Assembly: GCA_902785575.1 (NCBI GenBank)
Contig: CACZZF010000022.1
Coordinates: 1 to 53,274 of the forward strand
Length of the DNA stretch: 53,274 bases
Direction of reading: 5' to 3'
Source: an uncultured Bacteroidia bacterium
GTDB lineage: Bacteria > Bacteroidota > Bacteroidia > Bacteroidales > UBA932
The notes below the pieces were generated by a model that ran no database searches, was not told the DNA's origin, and saw only the letters and a program-made list of their open reading frames with translations. The first letter of the stretch is position 1. The number at the start of each line of letters is the position of its first letter. Below are positions 34,148-41,708 of the stretch, piece after piece. A program made the translations under genes and the position numbers.

Positions 34148-36386
34148 TATCTTTTTGCTGACTCTTCTTGGTTTCGGGATTCTCGCCGGCTCCAAAGCCA
34201 CAACCGACGGGTATACCTATCTTGGTCATAATGAGGATATTCCAGGCGAAAAGATGTTGAACATCTATAACGTCCCCTCGGGAAATAGCCGCCTGGCAGG
34301 CCTCTGGTTTGAGTTTCCAGGCCAAATGGGAGATAGCTATGTCAATGAATATGGGGTCAGCATATCTTCAAACTCGTGTCCTTCCAGGTCCGCTAAGAAG
34401 TCAAAAGGAAAGCGTCTATATAATATTCAGACAAAGGCTTTCCGTGAGGCTAAGAGCGCTCGGGAGGCTGTCATGATTATTGGTTCAGAGGTCAGCCGGC
34501 ATGGGTGCGACGAGTCCGGAAGATCCTTCCTTATAGCTGACGCCAAAGAAGGGTGGGTCTGCTCCGTGGTAAGGGGAAAGATATGGGTCGCCCAAAGGGT
34601 TCCGGAGGATCATATAATGTTGATATCCAACTGTTTCAACATCGGAGAAGTCAATCTCGATGACACGGCAAATTACTTGGGCAGTAAAAACTTGGTCCGT
34701 TATGCCATAAGGAAGGGATGGTACGATCCAAGCAGTGACGGCGCTTTCAATTTCACTAAGGCGTATGCCGCCCCTTCTTCCTTGAGCGATTCCGTGAATA
34801 CCGGTCGTCTGGCGTTGGCCGGTGAATACTTTTTCGGAGATGGCATTGACCCTTCGCGGCCGGTGTTCTCCCGAGTACCTCCCAGGAAATTCCATCGCCG
34901 GGATTTGTCGAACCTGCTGTCGGACACCTCTTTACGTGACGAGAACACGGCCCTGACGACCATATTTACCTTGAATCCGGCATATCCTCCGAAGAAAGGC
35001 ACTGTGATATGGGTAGGCTATCCAAGCCAGGATGCCGCCAACCATTCCCAATGGACCATATTCACGAAAACGCCGGAGTCTTGCCACCGCTTCGATGATG
35101 CCGACTTGGCCTTGAAGAAGCATTTCAAGGACGTGACTAATTTTAGAGACCGCTGGCCTGACCACTTCTATTGGCACTACCTCTATCCGGAGATAAACAT
35201 TGATGTCGTGCCTCACGATTTAACCGTGTATGTCCCGAAACTGACTCGGGCAGAGACTGTAAATCATCCGGAATTAGTCGGGGACTCCTTCAATGACCAT
35301 TTCCATGTCTTGGAAGACCCTGATAGAGGACTCCTCCACGCTTTCTGGACCCAGGGCTCTTGGGAGGCCGCGGACGACGAGCATGTCGTATATTCCCAAA
35401 GCCCGGATAATGGAGTGACTTGGACTGAACCGGTGATCATAGCAGGATCCTCCACACGTTCAGATCCCAAACCTGTGGCCGCGTGGCAACAGCCGATGAT
35501 CACCAGAAGCGGCCGTTTGTATTGCCTTTGGAACCAGGAGACCACCGTCAAGAAACATCTGTGTGGGATTATGTGCGGGCGATATTCGGATGATGGTGGC
35601 AAGACTTGGAGCAAGCCCGGGATAGTTCCGTTCCCTAAGCGTTTCAGCGCGGATCCTGAAGATCCATCGGTTCCTCCGTCCTGGTGCATGTGGCAAAGGC
35701 CGCTCCGGTTAGGAAAGAATGGCCAATATCTTGCCGGTTGCTCCCGCTACGGTAGAGACGGCCTCAGCCGGGTGGAATTCTGGCGCTACGACAACATAGA
35801 TGACGATCCGGAAATCAACGATATCCGAATTTCATTCTTCAATACTGAAGATGAGGCATTTGACGCTTCGAAGATAGAGAGGGATAATGATTACGTGCCC
35901 AGAGAAGGGCTCATTGTCGAGGAAGCTTGTATTGTCGGACTTCCTGACGGGCGGCTTTTCTCGGTCATGCGCACAACAACAGGCTCTCCTATATGGTCGG
36001 TAAGTTCCGATGAAGGTGAGACCTGGTCCAGGCCGGAGATTCTCCGCGTGAAAGACGGAGGAGAGGCGATTCTCCAACCATGCTCTCCGTGTCCGATTTA
36101 TGATTATGAAGGACCTGAGGCAAGGAGCGGGAAGTATTTCCTGATGGTGCATAACGCGTTCGATTTCAACGGTTTGACCGCCTATCAGAATAGGGGGCCA
36201 CTCTACAGGTTTGATGGACGCTTTGTCGAGGGAGCTCACCAGCCGGTTTGGTTCGAGGACAGAGGGGTATTCTCTCCGAGGGACACCGGGAACTCGTTCT
36301 ATACCAGTTACACGGCTCTTGACGGGAAGGGTACTCTCTGGTTCGGCGACCAGAAATACTATTTGTTCGGAAAGAGGATGAATTGA
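34140..36386 (+). CDS. Peptidase-C69-like N-terminus fused to a sialidase/BNR-repeat domain
   Basis: 748 residues. The N-terminal part (about 1-345) follows peptidase family C69 (KATTDGYTYLGHNEDIPG, then GWVCSVVRGKIWVAQRVPEDHIMLISNCFNIGEV). The mature nucleophile Cys that should stand about 10 residues before KATTDG is absent (GFGILAGSKATTDG), so the peptidase is probably inactive. The C-terminal part (about 370-745) is a six-blade propeller of sialidase type with three Asp-box motifs: SPDNGVTW, SDDGGKTW and SSDEGETW. A stop codon lies just upstream in this frame, so no longer N-terminus with a Cys is possible. The signal peptide is short and lacks basic residues. It overlaps the GH39-like gene by 8 bases. 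Confidence 0.78.
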   Translation: MSNIFLLTLLGFGILAGSKATTDGYTYLGHNEDIPGEKMLNIYNVPSGNSRLAGLWFEFPGQMGDSYVNEYGVSISSNSCPSRSAKKSKGKRLYNIQTKAFREAKSAREAVMIIGSEVSRHGCDESGRSFLIADAKEGWVCSVVRGKIWVAQRVPEDHIMLISNCFNIGEVNLDDTANYLGSKNLVRYAIRKGWYDPSSDGAFNFTKAYAAPSSLSDSVNTGRLALAGEYFFGDGIDPSRPVFSRVPPRKFHRRDLSNLLSDTSLRDENTALTTIFTLNPAYPPKKGTVIWVGYPSQDAANHSQWTIFTKTPESCHRFDDADLALKKHFKDVTNFRDRWPDHFYWHYLYPEINIDVVPHDLTVYVPKLTRAETVNHPELVGDSFNDHFHVLEDPDRGLLHAFWTQGSWEAADDEHVVYSQSPDNGVTWTEPVIIAGSSTRSDPKPVAAWQQPMITRSGRLYCLWNQETTVKKHLCGIMCGRYSDDGGKTWSKPGIVPFPKRFSADPEDPSVPPSWCMWQRPLRLGKNGQYLAGCSRYGRDGLSRVEFWRYDNIDDDPEINDIRISFFNTEDEAFDASKIERDNDYVPREGLIVEEACIVGLPDGRLFSVMRTTTGSPIWSVSSDEGETWSRPEILRVKDGGEAILQPCSPCPIYDYEGPEARSGKYFLMVHNAFDFNGLTAYQNRGPLYRFDGRFVEGAHQPVWFEDRGVFSPRDTGNSFYTSYTALDGKGTLWFGDQKYYLFGKRMN

Positions 36387-36406
36387 TTAGAAATAACTCA
36401 TTAACA

Positions 36407-37891
36407 ATGAAACATAAGCATTTGTTTCTGCCTTTTGCGGCACTGCTTGCCGGATGCGCCGGCCATAAGACCGAAATGCCAAATGTGGTTTTCATTCTGG
36501 CCGATGATCTCGGATATGGGGATCTGGGCTGCTATGGAGCCAAGGGTGTTGAGACTCCGAATGTCGATGGCTTGGCGAGTCAGGGGATTCGTTGCACAGA
36601 CGCCCATGCTGTGGCGTCCACCAGTACCCCCTCCCGTTACTCCCTGTTGACCGGGCAGTATCCATGGCGCAAGACGGGGACGGACGTCGCCGCCGGCAAC
36701 GCCAAAATGATCATATCTCCGGACCAATTCACTGTGGCTGATATGCTTAAGTCTCAAGGCTATTCTACCGGAGCTGTCGGCAAGTGGCATCTTGGACTTG
36801 GCTCCGAGACGGGGAAGCAGGACTGGAACGGGAAACTGGACGAGGATCTCTCAGACATCGGTTTTGACTACCACTACATAATGGCGGCCACCTCTGACCG
36901 TGTCCCTTGTGTTTTTATCGAGAACGGCCGGGTGGTCAATCATGATCCTGAATATCCGATTGAGGTGAGCTACAAGGGTAATTTCAAAGGAGAGCCCACC
37001 GGGCGTGACAATCCGGAACTTCTTTATAATCTGCGCTCAAGTCATGGTCATGACATGTCGATAGTCAATGGCATCGGCCGTATCGGCTACATGAAAGGCG
37101 GAGGTAGAGCGCTTTGGAAGGATGAGACTATAGCTGATTCTCTGACCGCTCATGCCGTAAGGTTCATCGAGGAGAACGCCAATAAGCCTTTTTTCCTGTA
37201 TTTCGCCACCAATGACATCCACGTCCCGAGATTCCCGGCTGAACGATTCCGTGGGGCGAGTACCATGGGGCTTCGAGGTGACGCCATCGCCCAGTTCGAC
37301 TGGAGCGTAGGGGAGATTCTCAATGCATTGGAAAGACTTGGTCTTGAGAAGAATACGATTGTTGTCCTGACCAGCGACAATGGACCTGTGTTGGATGATG
37401 GATATGACGACAAGGCTGAGGAACTTGTAGGGGATCACAAGCCGGCGGGTCCTTGGCGCGGCGGGAAGTATTCGGCGTATGAGGGTGGTACCGCGATCCC
37501 GCTTATTATCCGCTGGCCTGGCCATATCAAGGCCGGAAAGGAAGATGACAGAATTATTTCCCAAATCGACGGATTCCGGTCTTTGGCCAATCTCTTGGGT
37601 GCTGAGATACCTGACGGGGCCGCTCCAGACAGCCGTGATTTCAAGGATGCGGAGTACGTGATGGAGATGTCCAATGACCACACGATCTCTGTCTGTGACG
37701 AGGAGTGGAAATATATCTCACCATCCAACGGTCCCGAGATGATCCAATGGGGACCGAAGATTGAGACGGGGTACCGTCCTTTCGACCAGCTTTTCGAGCG
37801 TCAGGCGGACCCTGGTGAGACAGAGAATGTGGCCGGGAAACATCCGGAAATCGTCGAACGTTTCAAAAACATCGTGCGGGAACAGCGTTGA
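36407..37891 (+). CDS. Ser-type sulfatase (S1 family), lipoprotein
   Basis: 494 residues from ATG 36407, with lipobox ALLAGC. The N-terminal metal site is VVFILADDLGYGDLGCYG. The active-site motif is STPSR-YSLLTG, with Ser73 as the residue to be converted to formylglycine. Downstream are the metal/substrate motifs GKWHLGLG, FLYFATNDIHVPR and LTSDNGPVLDDGYDD. The Ser-type motif needs an anaerobic sulfatase-maturing radical SAM enzyme, and none is visible in this window. The substrate is likely a sulfated sugar from the same glycan attacked by the neighbouring GH39-like and sialidase-like proteins. Confidence 0.95.
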   Translation: MKHKHLFLPFAALLAGCAGHKTEMPNVVFILADDLGYGDLGCYGAKGVETPNVDGLASQGIRCTDAHAVASTSTPSRYSLLTGQYPWRKTGTDVAAGNAKMIISPDQFTVADMLKSQGYSTGAVGKWHLGLGSETGKQDWNGKLDEDLSDIGFDYHYIMAATSDRVPCVFIENGRVVNHDPEYPIEVSYKGNFKGEPTGRDNPELLYNLRSSHGHDMSIVNGIGRIGYMKGGGRALWKDETIADSLTAHAVRFIEENANKPFFLYFATNDIHVPRFPAERFRGASTMGLRGDAIAQFDWSVGEILNALERLGLEKNTIVVLTSDNGPVLDDGYDDKAEELVGDHKPAGPWRGGKYSAYEGGTAIPLIIRWPGHIKAGKEDDRIISQIDGFRSLANLLGAEIPDGAAPDSRDFKDAEYVMEMSNDHTISVCDEEWKYISPSNGPEMIQWGPKIETGYRPFDQLFERQADPGETENVAGKHPEIVERFKNIVREQR

Positions 37892-37892
37892 T

Positions 37893-38819
37893 ATGGGAAA
37901 GGAAACAACCAAGATGAACAAAGACGCGTTGGCTGGCCATTTGTCAGTCGGGGCAGCCTATGTCATATTCGGGCTTAACATCGTGTTTTGCAAGGATATA
38001 GCCAACTCCGACGTGGTATCGCCAGGAGTCCTTTTCACCTTGCGCGCGCTCGGGGCTTGCTCCTTGTTCTGGCTTATCTCGCTGTTCACTCCGAAGGAAA
38101 AAGTGGAACGAGGGGACTACTTGAGAATCGCAGCGGCTTCTTTTGTGGGATTGTTCGTCCCCCAGTTCACTTTCCTGCTGGCGATCACGATGTCCAGTTC
38201 GATTGACACGGCCATAATGGGAACCCTCGGACCTATTTTCACGATGTTCTTCGCCTACTTTTTCCTGAAAGAGCCTATCACCGGGAAAAAGGCGTGGGGA
38301 GTCGCGACCAGTTTCGCCGGTATCTTGTTCCTGATATTCAACTCCGTTCATGCGGATGGAGGTTCAGCCTCATCGCCTCTTGGAATCGCTCTCCTTCTTT
38401 TGAATAGTTTGAGTTTCTCGCTGTACCTTGGTTTTTTCCGCCCGTTGATCTCGAAGTACAGCGTCATAACTTTCATGAAGTGGATGTTCCTTTTCGCCCT
38501 GATCCTCTCCCTGCTGGTGTTCGGGAAAAGCGTTGTGACTACTGATTTTTTGGCCATACCAAATGCCGTACGTTGGGAAATCGCATATCTAATCTTCTTC
38601 GCCACCTTTGTGGCATATTTCCTTATCCCTCTGGGACAGAAATATTTACGTCCGACTCTGGTGAGCATGTATTCCTATCTTCAGCCGATTATCGCGACCA
38701 TAATCAGCATCAGTGTGGGGATGGATTCACTGACTTGGCAGAAGATCTTGGCTATGTGTCTGGTCGTTGGCGGAGTTGTCCTGGTAAGCCGCTCCCGTGC
38801 GGCCGGGCAACCCAGATGA
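37893..38819 (+). CDS. DMT-superfamily (EamA) transporter
   Basis: 308 residues, ten predicted membrane helices in two EamA halves (about 15-150 and 165-300), e.g. AYVIFGLNIVFCKDIA in helix 1 and TAIMGTLGPIFTMFFAYFFLKEPITGKKAWG between helices 4 and 5. The inner membrane location is certain; the substrate is unknown. The start ATG at 37893 is 1 base after the sulfatase stop; a second ATG at 37914, preceded by AGGAAA, is equally possible. The tight spacing suggests it exports or imports a product of this sugar cluster, though EamA proteins are too varied to say more. Confidence 0.9.
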   Translation: MGKETTKMNKDALAGHLSVGAAYVIFGLNIVFCKDIANSDVVSPGVLFTLRALGACSLFWLISLFTPKEKVERGDYLRIAAASFVGLFVPQFTFLLAITMSSSIDTAIMGTLGPIFTMFFAYFFLKEPITGKKAWGVATSFAGILFLIFNSVHADGGSASSPLGIALLLLNSLSFSLYLGFFRPLISKYSVITFMKWMFLFALILSLLVFGKSVVTTDFLAIPNAVRWEIAYLIFFATFVAYFLIPLGQKYLRPTLVSMYSYLQPIIATIISISVGMDSLTWQKILAMCLVVGGVVLVSRSRAAGQPR

Positions 38820-38843
38820 GAGTAATAATGTTATTTTAGTGAT

Positions 38844-39755
38844 ATGAGAATACTTCACAGTCTTTCTGTTTTGACCATTCTTTTCTTGGTCACGCTATGT
38901 TCCGCTTGCGCCCGGGAACCGATTCAAGGCGTCATCATCACTGGACAGAACAACCATAACTGGCCGGTCAGCCACAAGGCGATAAAAATGATTCTTGAGA
39001 ATTCAAGACTATTCAAAGTGGATATCGCGGTGTCTCCCGCGGCAGGAGAGGACATGTCTTCTTTCGATGTGGATTTCAGCAAGTACGCGTTCGTTTTCCT
39101 CGACTATAATGGAGACTCTTGGCCGGAGAAGATGAACACCGCCTTCTTGGAATATGTCAAGAACGGTGGCGGTGTGGTAGTTTATCATGCGGCGGACAAC
39201 GCTTTTACCGATTGGGATGAGTACAACAAAATAATCGCCCTTGGCGGATGGGGCGGAAGGGACGAGAATTCGGGACCTTATGTCTACTGGAAGGATGGGG
39301 CTCTCGTAAAGGACACTTCTGCCGGTTCAGGTGGTTCGCATGGTGCCAGGCATGAGTATATCATGAACCAAAGAGTCACCTCGCACCCTATTGTCGATGG
39401 CCTTCCGGAGCGATGGAAGCATGCCACTGACGAGCTTTATGACAGGATGAGAGGTCCGGGAGACATCAAGGATCTCCTTTACACGGCATATTCCCCGACA
39501 GAGAAGGGTGGATCGGGTCGCGAGGAACCTTTGGCCTTCACTGTGGAATATGGTAAGGGAAGGATATTCCATATTATGCTTGGCCATTGCGGTGACACCT
39601 TGGAGGATAATCCCGCTATGCAATGTGCTGGTTTCCAGACGCTTCTGCTTAGAGGTACCGAGTGGTGCGCCACTGGAAATGTCACTCAAAAGGTTCCCGC
39701 TGATTTCCCGACGGAGACGTCAGTTTCTCTACGCAAGGACTATAAACAGCATTAA
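38844..39755 (+). CDS. ThuA-like domain lipoprotein
   Basis: 303 residues with lipobox LCSAC. A ThuA-like (class I glutamine amidotransferase-like fold) domain covers about residues 25-270: GVIITGQNNHNW at the start, VFLDYNGDSWPEKMNTAFLEYVKNGGGVVVYHAADNAF in the middle, and GKGRIFHIMLGHCGDTLEDNPAMQCAGFQTLLLRGTEW at the end. ThuA proteins occur with sugar-degradation genes in Bacteroidota, but their chemistry is mostly unknown. It is the last gene of the 31552-39755 sugar cluster, 24 bases after the transporter. Confidence 0.92.
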   Translation: MRILHSLSVLTILFLVTLCSACAREPIQGVIITGQNNHNWPVSHKAIKMILENSRLFKVDIAVSPAAGEDMSSFDVDFSKYAFVFLDYNGDSWPEKMNTAFLEYVKNGGGVVVYHAADNAFTDWDEYNKIIALGGWGGRDENSGPYVYWKDGALVKDTSAGSGGSHGARHEYIMNQRVTSHPIVDGLPERWKHATDELYDRMRGPGDIKDLLYTAYSPTEKGGSGREEPLAFTVEYGKGRIFHIMLGHCGDTLEDNPAMQCAGFQTLLLRGTEWCATGNVTQKVPADFPTETSVSLRKDYKQH

Positions 39756-39814
39756 ATCACATTTTTTTCGTGCCTCCCGCGCAATATTCGCGGATTTCGG
39801 TGTTTATATAATAG

Positions 39815-40456
39815 ATGAAGGCTAAAATCTCAGATACATCCAGACTGCGGATCGGGGTTGACGGCGAAGGAGTTACCACCCTTGTCGCCTTCATGTTATG
39901 TCCGCTAGCTTGCGAGTATTGCCTTAATCCGCAGACTCTTTCGGATTCGTATCCGTTTAAGGAATATACTCCGGAGGAGCTTTATATGGAGCTGCGCAAG
40001 GATGAGCTTTATTTCTTGGCGACAGGGGGAGGAGTGACATTCGGCGGAGGGGAACCTCTTCTGAATCATCAGTTTATCAAGGAGTTCCGGAACGTTTGTG
40101 GAGATCAATGGAAGATTAATCTTGAGACCTCGCTGAATGTTCCGTCATCTTTTCTCGAGACCGTCATCCCCGTGACCGATGAGTATCTGATTGATATCAA
40201 AGATATGAATCCGGCCATCTATAAGAGCTATACGGGGAAAGACAATTCCCCGGTCATTGGCAATTTACGGACTTTAGCTGAACGTGGCTTGGCCGGGAGA
40301 TGTGTAATCAGGATTCCGTTGATTCATGGGTACAACACTCCGGAAGATGTGGCCAGAAGCGAGTCCGAAGTGGTTGCTCTTGGTTTTGATAGGATTGATA
40401 AATTTGAATATGATATAGACTATGCAAAGAGGAAAAGAGATTTGCAAAATGCTTAA
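39815..40456 (+). CDS. PflA-like radical SAM enzyme
   Basis: 213 residues. The radical SAM cluster motif is CPLACEYC (Cys29, Cys33, Cys36; Cx3Cx2C), followed by LNPQTL, as in activators of glycyl-radical enzymes. GGGVTFGGGEPLLN is the SAM-binding GGE segment and YLIDIKDM matches the strand-5 region of that family. It is shorter than PflA (about 245). There is no SPASM or extra ferredoxin domain, so it is not a sulfatase-maturing enzyme, and no glycyl-radical enzyme is in the window. Its 3' end overlaps the next gene by 35 bases, which argues for coupled translation and a shared task with that small Cys-rich membrane protein. Confidence 0.88.
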   Translation: MKAKISDTSRLRIGVDGEGVTTLVAFMLCPLACEYCLNPQTLSDSYPFKEYTPEELYMELRKDELYFLATGGGVTFGGGEPLLNHQFIKEFRNVCGDQWKINLETSLNVPSSFLETVIPVTDEYLIDIKDMNPAIYKSYTGKDNSPVIGNLRTLAERGLAGRCVIRIPLIHGYNTPEDVARSESEVVALGFDRIDKFEYDIDYAKRKRDLQNA

Positions 40457-40802
40457 GGAGATCCGTCGCCGGATCGCTATGGAAAACGACATTGAGTTCG
40501 TCACCTCAGAATGCCGCCACAAAGGTTCCTGTGCCGGAACCTGCCCTAAATGTGAGGCTGAGGTCGCTTATCTTGAGAGCCAGTTGGCCGCTCGCAAAAG
40601 ACTTGGTAAAGTGGTGAAAGTGGTAGGCTTATCCATGGGGCTTGCCGCTCTCGCGCCTGTGACATTCACTTCTTGCCACCCTCATGACGGGGATATGGAA
40701 GTCTTACAGGGAGATATTGCCGCCCCTAATCAACCGAATGATCAAGAACCGAAAAAACTCGGGGGCGATGTCGCCATCGCCCCCGATCAAATCTTGGAGT
40801 AG
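40422..40802 (+). CDS. Small Cys-rich membrane protein coupled to the radical SAM gene
   Basis: 126 residues. A basic, helical N-terminus (QRGKEICKMLKEIRRRIA, Cys8) leads to a cysteine cluster C31-x5-C37-x3-C41-x2-C44 (CRHKGSCAGTCPKCEAE). A coiled stretch (VAYLESQLAARKRLGK) and one membrane helix (about 62-83) follow, then a Pro-rich acidic tail outside. I recall the same N-terminal module at the start of some Bacteroidota TonB-family proteins. The Cys cluster would face the cytoplasm and could bind zinc or an iron-sulfur cluster, or be modified by the radical SAM enzyme. An alternative start at 40449 would drop Cys8. The last 15 codons overlap the terminator of the opposing gene. Confidence 0.75.
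   Translation: MQRGKEICKMLKEIRRRIAMENDIEFVTSECRHKGSCAGTCPKCEAEVAYLESQLAARKRLGKVVKVVGLSMGLAALAPVTFTSCHPHDGDMEVLQGDIAAPNQPNDQEPKKLGGDVAIAPDQILE
40754..40786 (-). terminator. Intrinsic terminator of the M48 gene, inside the opposing coding region
   Basis: An 11-bp perfect GC-rich stem (TCGGGGGCGAT / ATCGCCCCCGA, 40759-40786) with a 6-base loop. Read on the minus strand it is followed by GTTTTTTCGG, a classic terminator. On the plus strand there is no T run, and the same bases code for the GGDVAIAPD part of the small Cys-rich protein. Confidence 0.85.
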
Positions 40803-40807
40803 TTGTT

Positions 40808-41614
40808 CTATTTCTTAGCCGGACGCTTATAACCGTCATTAGTGGCGCGCTGGGCCATAGTCTGGATACGCCTCTCTGTTGACGGGTGATCTGAGAATAT
40901 CTCCGAGACAGCTGAGCTGGACGACGCGGCCTGCGTTCCCGCGGAGGCTCCGCCGTTGGAAAGGCTCAACAGTTTCTCGAAAGACATGGCCATTGCCCAG
41001 GGGTTCCTTTTGTGGGCGACCAGGAAGTCGTAGCCATAATCGTCAGCCTGAGCCTCTTGTTTCCTTGAGAATTTGGCGCTCATCAGAGCCTCTCCGAGGT
41101 CGCCGAGCTGAGAAGCCGTCAAGACAGCGATCGTACCTCCTGTCGACACCACGGCGTCCCTGATCGCTGAGTTCCTAAGAGCCGCCTTGTACTGCTTTAA
41201 GGAATGCTTCAAAGCCACATGGCCGATCTCATGGCCAACCACTCCGAGGACCTCGTCATCTGTCATCCTGTCGAGAAGCCCGGTGTAGATTCTGACGCTT
41301 CCGTCAGCGCAGGCGAAAGCGTTGACGTCGTTTGTCTGGTAGACCTTGAAATTAAGAGGAGTGCCATCGACCTCGGTGATACCCTTGGTGAGATTACGCA
41401 CCCTTTTGACATAGGCGTTGCTCTCGGGCAGGACGGGGCTCTGGGCGTCAAGCTGGGCGACGTACTGACTGACATATGCCTTCATCTGCTCATCAGTGAC
41501 AGTAGCTGCTTGGGCGATCTTGGCCCCGCTGGAAAGAAGATACGCGGGATTGAAATATTCGCCACAAGACATCAGAAGCATGGCTGAAGCCAGCAATGAC
41601 AAAATCTTTTTCAT
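40808..41614 (-). CDS. M48-family zinc metalloprotease, lipoprotein
   Basis: 268 residues with lipobox AMLLMSC. Envelope peptidase related to E. coli LoiP/BepA. The zinc motif HEIGH lies in DDEVLGVVGHEIGHVALKHSLKQY (near 128), the third ligand Glu in RKQEAQADDYGYDFL (near 188), and the family C-terminal SDHPSTERRI is present. These proteases cut misfolded outer membrane proteins or lipoproteins. A complete promoter with a palindrome in its spacer lies upstream, and a terminator lies 22 bases past the stop. It is monocistronic. Confidence 0.95.
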   Translation of the reverse strand: MKKILSLLASAMLLMSCGEYFNPAYLLSSGAKIAQAATVTDEQMKAYVSQYVAQLDAQSPVLPESNAYVKRVRNLTKGITEVDGTPLNFKVYQTNDVNAFACADGSVRIYTGLLDRMTDDEVLGVVGHEIGHVALKHSLKQYKAALRNSAIRDAVVSTGGTIAVLTASQLGDLGEALMSAKFSRKQEAQADDYGYDFLVAHKRNPWAMAMSFEKLLSLSNGGASAGTQAASSSSAVSEIFSDHPSTERRIQTMAQRATNDGYKRPAKK

Positions 41615-41645
41615 ATCAGTGATTCTATCGGTTTTTCCGTTTCAG

Positions 41646-41677
41646 CAAATATAATTATTTGTTTGACAAACACAAAA
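41646..41677 (-). promoter_or_regulatory. Promoter of the M48 protease gene
   Basis: On the minus strand: TTTTG (41673-41677), a 19-base spacer, TATATTTG (41646-41653). It is a full match to the Bacteroidota consensus about 32 bases before the start codon. Confidence 0.75.
41660..41672. promoter_or_regulatory. Candidate operator: perfect palindrome between -33 and -7
   Basis: TGTTTGACAAACA, a perfect 6-1-6 palindrome, fills the spacer of the M48 protease promoter. A protein bound here would block RNA polymerase. No matching regulator is visible in the window. Confidence 0.45.
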
Positions 41678-41708
41678 GATGCCAGTTAGGCTTATTCGAT
41701 TCCCAATG

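Noticed and set aside
39766..39806. Short hairpin CCGCG-N7-CGCGG before the radical SAM gene
   Set aside because: Only five base pairs and no T run in either direction. Not enough to call a terminator, riboswitch or operator.
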